Assembly (NCBI GenBank): GCA_023249835.1
Contig: JAHFBY010000170.1
Location: 1-5,269 of the forward strand
Direction: 5' to 3'
DNA length: 5,269 bases
From: Elusimicrobiota bacterium
GTDB taxonomy: Bacteria; Elusimicrobiota; Elusimicrobia; 2-02-FULL-39-32
Part shown: one piece after another, positions 1 to 5,269 of the stretch
How the letters are laid out: every line of letters begins with the position of its first letter
Numbering within the stretch: the first letter of the stretch is position 1
Position numbers and translations under genes: made by a program
Notes under the pieces: model-generated
What the model was told of the DNA's origin: nothing
The model's database searches: none
Seen by the model: only the letters and a program-made list of their open reading frames with translations

Positions 1-224
1 TGATCGCAAACTGTGAACTTATCGTCTATGGGGCCACTGACCCCGCCGCGTGCGTTACGGTACAGGGAAAAACAGTTGCGCTTGCGCCCGACGGCACGTT
101 CAACCTACGATTTTCTCTTCCGGACGGACCGCTCGAGCTGCCTATTCAAGCAGTATCCTCCGACCGCATTGACCAAAGAAAAATAAAGATTGTCGTTACC
201 CGGAACACGGAAAAGGACTTTTAA
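1..224 (+). CDS. C-terminal end of a DUF4912-like protein (5' end outside window)
   Basis: The frame is open from the window edge (first full codon at position 3) to a TAA at 222-224, giving the last 73 residues. The segment begins IANCELIVYGATDPAACVTV and continues through a PDGTFNLRFSLPDG stretch to a basic tail. This 'ELIVYGATDPxAxVTVxGKxVxLxPDGTFxLRFxLPDG' pattern is what I recall from the C-termini of DUF4912 proteins, which are often encoded beside GH57 branching enzymes; it looks like a small beta-rich, Ig-like fold. The function of DUF4912 proteins is not established, and the neighbourhood suggests a role in alpha-glucan metabolism. The stop lies 15 bases before the GH57 start and in the same frame, consistent with an operon. 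The N-terminal part cannot be judged. The family call rests on memory of the motif, not on a search. Confidence 0.75.
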   Translation, partial: IANCELIVYGATDPAACVTVQGKTVALAPDGTFNLRFSLPDGPLELPIQAVSSDRIDQRKIKIVVTRNTEKDF

Positions 225-239
225 ACGGCCCTTGCTAAA

Positions 240-1835
240 ATGCCTGATCCCACCGGTTACTGGTCTTTAGTCTTACACGCTCACCTTCCTTATATCCGCC
301 ACCCGGAACACGCCGACTTCTTAGAAGAAGACTGGTTTTTTGAGGCCCTCACTGAAACCTATATACCTATTTTAGAGTTTTCCCAACGTTTGCTTGAGCA
401 AGGAGTGCATTTCCGCTATACCATAAACTTGTCTCCCACTCTTTGCTCGATGATGCAAGACGAACTTCTGTGCAGCCGTTATCTCCGCCATTTAAATCAA
501 CTCTTGGATTTATCAAAAAAAGAGTTGGAGCGAACCAAACAATCGCCTCAGTTTTTACCCGTAGCGAGAATGTATGAATCACGTTTAGAGTCCTGCCTCA
601 CTGTTTTTGAAAAATACCACGGACGCATTTTGCAAGGCTTTAAACAATTGCAGGACGCCGGCGCCATTGAAATTATCACTTGCTGCGCCACCCATGGATT
701 TTTGCCGCTTATGACCGACGTCCGCGCCCAAAGAGCGCAAATCCGCGCGGGGGTTGACTTCTATAAAGAAACTTTTGGCCGGCAACCCCAAGGCATGTGG
801 CTCGCGGAATGCGCTTACACTCAAGGGGTAGACGCGCTCCTCAAAGAAGCGGGAATCCGTTATTTTTATTTAGACGCCCACGGCATACTTTTTGGCGAAC
901 CGCGCCCGCGCTACGGTGTTTTTGCTCCAGTGATTACCCCAGTGGGTGTGGCTGCTTTTGCCCGCGATCGGGAAACAGCTCAGCAGGTATGGAGCGCGGA
1001 ACAAGGGTATCCTGGAGATTTCCGTTACCGTGAATTCTACCGAGATTTAGGCTATGACTTGGAATACAACTATATTCGCCCTCATTTGCATGATGACGGC
1101 GTGCGTAGAAACATTGGGTTAAAATATTATCAAATCACCGGCAAAGTGCCTTTGGATAAAAAACAACCTTATGATCCCAATCGCGCGGCCCAGGCCGCCG
1201 CTGAACACGCTGGAAACTTTATGTTTAACCGCCAACATCAAATCAACCATTTAAGCGGGTTAATTGACCGCCAACCGCTGGTAGTTTCGATGTACGACGC
1301 GGAACTTTACGGCCATTGGTGGTACGAAGGGCCCCAGTTCCTTGAATATCTATTTAAAAAAATACACTACGATCAATCTACCTTTAAATGCATAACTCCA
1401 TCAGAATATCTCGAACGGTTTCCACAAAACCAAGTGGTCCGCCCCTGCAGTTCTTCCTGGGGAGACAAAGGTTATTATGAAGTGTGGTTAAACGGCGACA
1501 ACGATTGGATATATCGCCACTTAAATAAAATTTCCGATAAAATGATCCGCATGGCTGAGACCAACCGCGTTCCCTCTAATTCCTTAGCAAAGAGGTCCCT
1601 CAACCAAATGGCGCGGGAAGTGCTCATGGCGCAAGCATCGGACTGGGCCTTTCTAATGACGGCGGGAACCGCCATAAACTATTCGCACAAACGGACCCGC
1701 GATCACGTGCATAGGTTCTTGACCTTAGAAAAAGAATTTAAGGCCGGCGCCATTAATCCAAATTTTTTGTCTGATTGCGAGTCCAAAGACAATATTTTTC
1801 CCAATATTGACTACAAGATATTTGCGAATTCTTAA
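240..1835 (+). CDS. GH57 family 1,4-alpha-glucan branching enzyme (DUF1957 type)
   Basis: This 531-residue protein matches the usual size of GH57 branching enzymes (about 520-560 residues), which cut an alpha-1,4-glucan and re-attach the piece by an alpha-1,6 bond during glycogen synthesis in the cytoplasm. The family landmarks appear in order: LVLHAHLPYIRHPE near residues 10-23, CCATHGFLPL near 148-157, WLAECAY with the expected nucleophile Glu190, VWSAEQGYPGDFRYREFYRD near 250-269, and MYDAELYGHWWYEG near 351-364 with the expected acid/base Asp353. SSWGDKGYYEVWLN and the helical C-terminal region with ASDWAFLM (466-473) fit the DUF1957 domain. No signal peptide is visible. The layout resembles the archaeal TK1436-like branch more than the longer-loop Thermus branch (from memory). 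The ATG at 240 has no Shine-Dalgarno sequence, but HAHLP sits at the expected distance and no other in-frame start is evident; translation may be coupled to the stop 15 bases upstream. Another GH57 transglycosylase activity is possible but less likely. Confidence 0.93.
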   Translation: MPDPTGYWSLVLHAHLPYIRHPEHADFLEEDWFFEALTETYIPILEFSQRLLEQGVHFRYTINLSPTLCSMMQDELLCSRYLRHLNQLLDLSKKELERTKQSPQFLPVARMYESRLESCLTVFEKYHGRILQGFKQLQDAGAIEIITCCATHGFLPLMTDVRAQRAQIRAGVDFYKETFGRQPQGMWLAECAYTQGVDALLKEAGIRYFYLDAHGILFGEPRPRYGVFAPVITPVGVAAFARDRETAQQVWSAEQGYPGDFRYREFYRDLGYDLEYNYIRPHLHDDGVRRNIGLKYYQITGKVPLDKKQPYDPNRAAQAAAEHAGNFMFNRQHQINHLSGLIDRQPLVVSMYDAELYGHWWYEGPQFLEYLFKKIHYDQSTFKCITPSEYLERFPQNQVVRPCSSSWGDKGYYEVWLNGDNDWIYRHLNKISDKMIRMAETNRVPSNSLAKRSLNQMAREVLMAQASDWAFLMTAGTAINYSHKRTRDHVHRFLTLEKEFKAGAINPNFLSDCESKDNIFPNIDYKIFANS

Positions 1836-1860
1836 AAACCAAGGACCTAAAACTAAAAAA

Positions 1861-1865
1861 AGGAG
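1861..1865 (+). promoter_or_regulatory. Strong ribosome binding site of the 140-residue protein gene
   Basis: AGGAG lies six bases before the ATG at 1872, inside the 36-base gap after the GH57 stop. It fixes the start of the small gene and shows that this organism uses Shine-Dalgarno initiation, which makes its absence at alaS and at the GH57 gene meaningful. Confidence 0.88.
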
Positions 1866-1871
1866 CGCGTC

Positions 1872-2294
1872 ATGGAACCTTACGAACCCAAAAAAAAGAA
1901 AACGTCTAAAAAATCCACCTATACTAACGGCAGTAAAAATGGTACCGGAACAATGGTGATGGATTCCCCCTTAGCCGTTGCCAAAACACAAATAAAAAAA
2001 GCTCAAATAAAAGCAAAAACAGCCAAAGAAGTCGCCGCTGTCACTATTGACTATCCCCAACAAGGAGAAAAGATCCAACCGCTGCATTACGCTGTTCGTT
2101 TAAGCGTTAAAGGCAGCTCAACTGTTGAGATAGCCATTGACGAGAACGATTGGAACGCTTGCCGTGAATCGGTTGGATACTATTGGCATGATTGGGCTCC
2201 TATATCCAAAGGGTCCCATAAATTGACCGCCCGCATTAAACTGTCTTCAGGTAAATATAAGGAAACCAAGACTATTACCTGTAGAACAATCTAA
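1872..2294 (+). CDS. Small uncharacterised protein: Lys-rich tail plus probable Ig-like beta-sandwich domain
   Basis: I do not recognise a named family. The 140 residues split into two parts. Residues 1-55 are rich in Lys, Ala, Thr, Ser and Gly (MEPYEPKKKKTSKKSTYTNG at the start, then an AKTQIKKAQIKAKTAKEVA stretch) and are probably disordered or helical and strongly basic. Residues about 57-140 alternate in a beta-strand-like way: VTIDYPQQGEKI, YAVRLSVKGSSTVEIAIDEN, DWNACRESVGYYWHDWAP, GSHKLTARIKLSSGKYKETK. This resembles a single Ig-like or carbohydrate-binding-like beta-sandwich, with a Trp/Tyr-rich patch (YYWHDW, about 113-118) that could stack on sugars. There is no signal peptide or membrane segment. 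It is the third gene of the glucan operon, 36 bases after the branching enzyme, with a strong AGGAG site and a terminator right after its stop. A role as an alpha-glucan-binding or enzyme-tethering accessory protein is inference from this context only. Confidence 0.85.
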   Translation: MEPYEPKKKKTSKKSTYTNGSKNGTGTMVMDSPLAVAKTQIKKAQIKAKTAKEVAAVTIDYPQQGEKIQPLHYAVRLSVKGSSTVEIAIDENDWNACRESVGYYWHDWAPISKGSHKLTARIKLSSGKYKETKTITCRTI

Positions 2295-2297
2295 TTA

Positions 2298-2345
2298 CCG
2301 GCTTAGGCCAGCAAATTTTATCCTAAGCCGGCGTTTGAGTTTTTT
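2298..2345 (+). terminator. Rho-independent terminator closing the glucan operon
   Basis: CCGGCTTAGG (2298-2307) and CCTAAGCCGG (2322-2331) form a perfect 10-bp stem around a 14-base loop. T-runs follow: TTT at 2334-2336 and six T at 2340-2345. The stem starts three bases after the TAA at 2292-2294. The main T-run is displaced about eight bases from the stem, so termination may be less than complete. The minus strand has no matching T-run, so it is probably unidirectional. Confidence 0.8.
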
Positions 2346-2362
2346 CTTACGCGCTGTATTTT

Positions 2363-2378
2363 TGATATAATACCTTAG
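2363..2378 (+). promoter_or_regulatory. Extended -10 promoter of alaS, start site predicted at the start codon
   Basis: TGATATAAT at 2363-2371 is a perfect extended -10 element (TG, one base, TATAAT). Counting the usual spacing, the first transcribed base would be G2378, the first base of the GTGATG that opens alaS. The best -35 candidates (for example TTCTTA at 2344-2349, 16-base spacer) are poor matches and overlap the T-rich terminator tail; extended -10 promoters can work with a weak -35. No transcript data were available. Confidence 0.75.
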
Positions 2379-5041
2379 TGATGCATACCAACGATATTCG
2401 CGCGAAATATTTAACTTATTTTAAAAACCTCGGACATACCGTGGTCCCCTCAGATTCCCTGGTCCCGACCGGAGATCCGTCTCTTTTGTTTACCTCTGCC
2501 GGAATGGTGCAATTTAAAAAACATTTTTTACAGCAAACGCGCTTAGATTTTCGGAGAGCCGCCTCCTGCCAAAAGTGTTTGCGAACCTCAGACATTGAAC
2601 AAGTGGGATTAACTAAACGGCACCTCACTTTCTTTGAGATGCTGGGAAATTTTTCTTTTGGTGACTATTTTAAAAAAGAAGCCGTTGACTGGGGCTGGGA
2701 ATTCCTCACTAAAGAATGCGGTTTGTCCGCCCAAAACCTCTATGCCACAATCTATAAGGATGATGAAGAGGCGCTAACCCTTTGGAAAGCTTATTTGCCC
2801 CAATCGCACATCGTGCGCATGGGAGAAGAGACAAACTTCTGGAACATGGGACCTACCGGCCCTTGCGGTCCCTGCTCAGAAATATTGGTTGACCGGGGAG
2901 AGCATAGCGCAGTTCCTCACGCCTGCCTTGGACCGGCTTGCAGTTGTGACCGGTATTTGGAAGTTTGGAACTTGGTCTTCACTCAATTTAACCGCAATGA
3001 GTCCGGCAGCCTAGTCCCTCTGCCCCAAAAGAATATTGACACGGGCATGGGCCTAGAACGATTGAGCGCAGTGATCAATCAGAAAGATTCCAGTTTTGAA
3101 ATCGACACTTTTCAAGAACTCATGAACAACGTTCAAGGTTTATTCACTGATCGCGAGGTTTCTATCACTGCCTTGCGCATGATCTCGGATCATTTGCGCG
3201 CTTCAACCTTTCTCATTGGAGATGGTATCCTGCCCTCCAACGAAGGCCGCGGATACATCCTGCGGAGGCTGTTGCGGCGCGGCCTGCGGCAAGGATGGCT
3301 GCATGGAAAAAAGGAGCCGTTCCTTCATCATTTCGTGCCCGGCGTCCTCCAGCAAATGCAGGGCGCCTATCCGGAACTGCTCGAACGGCAAGAAAATATC
3401 CAATCTATTATTCAAACTGAAGAAATAAACGCGCTTTCTTCCATTGAAATGGGGACCCGATACTTAACGGAATCTATCCAAAACCGATCCGGAAAAGTGG
3501 GTAAAATACGCCTGTCTGGAGAAAAAATATTCTATATTTATGACACCTTTGGATTGGATAAGGAAATCCAAAAAGAGATCGTGCAAGACCTGAACGGAGA
3601 ACTCGAATTTTCTGAGCAAGAATACGTTCAAGCCAAGGAAAAAGCCGCCCAAATCGCGCGCAAAGGCTGGAAAGGTTCGGGGGAAAGGGAAACTACTTTC
3701 TACTCAGAAACCAAAAACAAGCTCGCGGACACGGAATTCTTAGGTTACGATATTTTAGAATGCGACGCTAAAGTTCTAGCTATTTTAACTCGGGAACTAC
3801 CTCAAAACCCATTGCGCGAAGTAGAAGAATTGACCGCCGGCGCCGAGGGAGAATTAATTTTAGATAAAACGCCGTTTTACGCGGAAAGCGGCGGACAGGT
3901 CGGCGATCAGGGAAAAATTGAAAACATGCCAAAATCGCCGGAACTAAGAGTCGATGTTTTAGACAGCCAAAAACCAGTAGACGGGCTCATCATCCACACG
4001 GTCCGGATGCGCGCAGGAACCCTGCGCGTTAAAGACCGCGTAATGGCGAGGGTGGATTTCATCACCCGCGAACACACCATGCGCCACCATACCGCCACCC
4101 ATTTGCTGCACGCCGCTCTACGCAAGACATTGGGCAATGCGGTAACTCAAGCCGGCTCACTGGTCTCACCGGAAAAACTGCGTTTTGATTTCAGCTACCC
4201 GCGCGCCTTAAACCATGACGAACTAGAGCGAATTGAACGCGACGTGAACCTCGCGGTTTGGTCTGACCACCACCGCTGGCGGGATGAACTGGCTCTAGAA
4301 GAGGCGCGCAAAAAAGGCGCGCTTGCCTTCTTCGGCGAAAAGTATAAAGATAAAGTTTACGTGGTCAGCTACGGCGACGCCAGCACAGAAGTTTGCGGCG
4401 GAACCCACTGCATTTCCACGGGACAAATCGGTTTATTTAAAATTCTGAGCGAAAGTTCGGTGGGTTCCGGCGTGCGCCGGATTGAGGCCGTGGCCGGAGA
4501 AAAAGCGCTTGTTTTCGTGCGCGGGCAAGAGCAACTGTTGCATTCGATCGCGCATAAGCTCCGCTGCGCTATAGACGAATGCGCGGACAAAATTGATAAG
4601 ATGGCGCAAAAACAAATCGTTTTAGAGCAGACCGTGCTCAAAGCTAAAAAGGACAACCTCACCAAAGATGAGGGCCAAATGGATGGACATACCTACACTT
4701 TGCAGACCGCGAACAAACCATTAAAGGTGATTTCTTTGGCTTTGAACGAGTCTGACCCCAACCTTTTGCGCGATTCCGCCGACACCTTTCGCGATAAATT
4801 AGGGTCAGGAATCGTTGTTATCGCCTGTCAAAACCAAGAGAAACTTTCCTTCGTGGTCACTTTAACTAAAGACTGGATTGAACTCGGGTTTCACGCCGGA
4901 CGAATTGCCAAAGATTTCGCTAAAAAATTTAACGGCTCAGGCGGAGGCCGGGACAATTTTGCGCAAGGAGGGGGGAAACGCGTGGCGGATTTACCTTTGC
5001 TGATGAGTTCCCTTCCGGGAGAAATCGCGCTGTCAAAATAA
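2378..5041 (+). CDS. alaS: Alanyl-tRNA synthetase
   Basis: This cytoplasmic class II synthetase charges tRNA-Ala with alanine and edits mischarged Ser and Gly. At 887 residues it is full length for bacteria (about 875). Domains in order: the catalytic core (1-240) with SLLFTSAGMVQFK, motif 2 around CQKCLR (Arg69), RHLTFFEMLGNFSFGDYFK and motif 3 DTGMGLER (221-228); the tRNA-recognition region (about 241-430) with PSNEGRGYILRR (Asn288) and YDTFG (Asp389), matching E. coli Asn303 and Asp400 that read the G3:U70 pair; the editing domain with zinc ligands HTATH (His571, His575) and CGGTH (Cys673, His677); a short coiled coil near 718-760; and a C-terminal C-Ala domain with GGGRDNFAQGGG (855-866). 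The normally conserved Phe-Pro after YDTYG is Leu-Asp here (392-393). Start: GTG at 2378 or ATG at 2381. Neither has a Shine-Dalgarno site, and the promoter predicts a leaderless or nearly leaderless mRNA. The gene is followed after four bases by tRNA-Arg. Confidence 0.98.
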   Translation: MMHTNDIRAKYLTYFKNLGHTVVPSDSLVPTGDPSLLFTSAGMVQFKKHFLQQTRLDFRRAASCQKCLRTSDIEQVGLTKRHLTFFEMLGNFSFGDYFKKEAVDWGWEFLTKECGLSAQNLYATIYKDDEEALTLWKAYLPQSHIVRMGEETNFWNMGPTGPCGPCSEILVDRGEHSAVPHACLGPACSCDRYLEVWNLVFTQFNRNESGSLVPLPQKNIDTGMGLERLSAVINQKDSSFEIDTFQELMNNVQGLFTDREVSITALRMISDHLRASTFLIGDGILPSNEGRGYILRRLLRRGLRQGWLHGKKEPFLHHFVPGVLQQMQGAYPELLERQENIQSIIQTEEINALSSIEMGTRYLTESIQNRSGKVGKIRLSGEKIFYIYDTFGLDKEIQKEIVQDLNGELEFSEQEYVQAKEKAAQIARKGWKGSGERETTFYSETKNKLADTEFLGYDILECDAKVLAILTRELPQNPLREVEELTAGAEGELILDKTPFYAESGGQVGDQGKIENMPKSPELRVDVLDSQKPVDGLIIHTVRMRAGTLRVKDRVMARVDFITREHTMRHHTATHLLHAALRKTLGNAVTQAGSLVSPEKLRFDFSYPRALNHDELERIERDVNLAVWSDHHRWRDELALEEARKKGALAFFGEKYKDKVYVVSYGDASTEVCGGTHCISTGQIGLFKILSESSVGSGVRRIEAVAGEKALVFVRGQEQLLHSIAHKLRCAIDECADKIDKMAQKQIVLEQTVLKAKKDNLTKDEGQMDGHTYTLQTANKPLKVISLALNESDPNLLRDSADTFRDKLGSGIVVIACQNQEKLSFVVTLTKDWIELGFHAGRIAKDFAKKFNGSGGGRDNFAQGGGKRVADLPLLMSSLPGEIALSK

Positions 5042-5045
5042 ATTT

Positions 5046-5119
5046 GTCCCCGTAGCTCAATCGGATAGAGCGTGAGCCTCCGGAGCTCAAGGCTGTGCGT
5101 TCAAATCGCACCGGGGACA
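5046..5119 (+). tRNA. tRNA-Arg (anticodon CCG)
   Basis: A complete 74-base cloverleaf is visible, with every stem perfectly paired. The acceptor stem is GTCCCCG/CGGGGAC (5046-5052, 5112-5118), the D stem GCTC/GAGC (5055-5058, 5068-5071), the anticodon stem TGAGC/GCTCA (5073-5077, 5085-5089) and the T stem GTGCG/CGCAC (5095-5099, 5107-5111) with loop TTCAAAT. The variable loop is five bases and the discriminator is A5119. The anticodon CCG (5080-5082) reads Arg codon CGG, and the D loop carries an A at position 20, a known arginine identity element. The 3' CCA is not encoded and must be added by a nucleotidyltransferase. The 3:70 pair is C:G, so this is not an AlaRS substrate. It begins four bases after the alaS stop and ends 33 bases before the next gene, with no separate promoter or terminator visible, so it is probably excised from a shared transcript. 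Confidence 0.96.
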
Positions 5120-5142
5120 ACCCAATATTAATTTAAACCTTT

Positions 5143-5146
5143 GGAG
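5143..5146 (+). promoter_or_regulatory. Ribosome binding site deciding a TTG start
   Basis: GGAG sits six bases before the TTG at 5153. An in-frame TAA at 5129-5131 limits upstream extension, and the only other in-frame start codon in between (TTG at 5141) has no Shine-Dalgarno site. This supports 5153 as the start of the last gene. Confidence 0.75.
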
Positions 5147-5152
5147 AAACGA

Positions 5153-5269
5153 TTGAAAGACCCAAAAAAAGAATTTCAAGAAATATTAAAGCAGACCAAG
5201 ATCATTAAAAAACCAAAACGACGGCTGGCGACTTTTGGCCAAACCCGGATCAATTATTTTTTTATTTCG
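5153..5269 (+). CDS. Uncharacterised protein, N-terminal 39 codons (3' end outside window)
   Basis: The frame opens with TTG at 5153 behind a well-spaced GGAG and stays open to the window edge, 39 codons later. The start of the protein is very basic and rich in Lys (KDPKKEFQEILKQTKIIKKP, then KRRLATFGQTRINYFFIS). There is no signal peptide; the tail NYFFIS is hydrophobic but the window ends too soon to call a membrane segment. The segment RRLATFGQTRINYFFIS vaguely resembles conserved proteins of unknown function that begin with a short acidic/basic helix followed by 'LATFGxTxIxYYLV', but I cannot name the family. It lies 33 bases downstream of tRNA-Arg with no terminator between, so it is probably transcribed from the alaS promoter and freed from the tRNA by 3' processing. 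Confidence 0.72.
   Translation, partial: MKDPKKEFQEILKQTKIIKKPKRRLATFGQTRINYFFIS

Noticed and set aside
797..1033. Plus-strand alternate frame inside the GH57 gene
   Set aside because: The Arg/Ser/Pro-rich translation is typical of a shifted frame, and the GH57 frame over the same bases carries conserved motifs.
2298..2331. Inverted repeat as an alanine-responsive operator or attenuator of alaS
   Set aside because: It lies upstream of the -10 and directly after a stop codon, with T-runs following, which fits a terminator better; no leader peptide or T-box features are seen.
3216..3428. Plus-strand Cys-rich alternate frame inside alaS (CGGCCGAACGKDGC-like)
   Set aside because: The apparent Cys-rich motif comes from reading GC-rich Arg/Leu codons of the PSNEGRGYILRRLLRRG region in another frame; it is not a metal-binding peptide gene.
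3536..3577. Possible frameshift or deletion in alaS at YDTFG-LD
   Set aside because: The reading frame and similarity continue on both sides, and an ungapped alignment fits, so I treat it as substitution rather than damage.
4369..4665. 98-codon minus-strand frame inside alaS, with a second overlapping one at 4433-4615
   Set aside because: It lies wholly antisense to the editing-domain region of a clear alaS; it has Ser/Cys-rich composition, no family motifs and no ribosome binding site that I could support.
5046..5119. tRNA as an integration (att) site of a mobile element
   Set aside because: No integrase gene or repeat of the tRNA 3' end is visible in the window, and the flanking genes look like ordinary chromosomal genes.
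4929..5120. Minus-strand open frame overlapping the alaS end and the tRNA
   Set aside because: Its start is the antisense translation of tRNA-Arg (a SSGGSRSIRLSYGD-like peptide, a familiar annotation artefact), and the rest is antisense to alaS.
5120..5152. Promoter in the AT-rich gap after the tRNA (AATATTAATTTAAA)
   Set aside because: TATTAA-like bases occur, but no convincing -35 at proper spacing was found and the stretch is simply AT-rich.

Overview
The window is a compact, all plus-strand bacterial stretch with two transcription units. It shows no mobile element, CRISPR array, defence system or prophage signal. GC content looks intermediate by eye, with A-rich, lysine-rich stretches. 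The pairing of a DUF4912-type C-terminus with a GH57 glucan branching enzyme, plus the AlaRS type, suggests a little-studied bacterium such as Elusimicrobiota, with Omnitrophota or another deep-branching phylum as alternatives. That placement is inference from gene families and was not tested by phylogeny.

Unit 1 (1-2345) is a probable glucan/glycogen operon. It holds the last 73 codons of a DUF4912-like protein, a complete GH57 1,4-alpha-glucan branching enzyme (240-1835), and a small 140-residue protein (1872-2294) with a Lys-rich N-terminal tail and a probable beta-sandwich (Ig-like) C-terminal domain. A perfect 10-bp stem followed by T-runs (2298-2345) begins three bases after the last stop codon and closes the unit.

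Unit 2 (about 2363 onward) starts with a textbook extended -10 element (TGATATAAT). Its predicted transcription start falls on the start codon of alaS (2378-5041), so the alanyl-tRNA synthetase mRNA is probably leaderless. Four bases after the alaS stop begins a complete tRNA-Arg(CCG) gene (5046-5119). After 33 bases an open frame with a TTG start and a clear ribosome binding site (5153 onward) runs off the window. No terminator separates these three genes, so they are probably cotranscribed and cut apart by tRNA processing.

The points most worth a second look are the leaderless alaS promoter packed against the upstream terminator, the alaS/tRNA-Arg junction, a substitution in AlaRS beside the residue that reads the tRNA-Ala G3:U70 pair, and the uncharacterised small protein linked to the branching enzyme. 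I found no convincing sign of a wholly new system.
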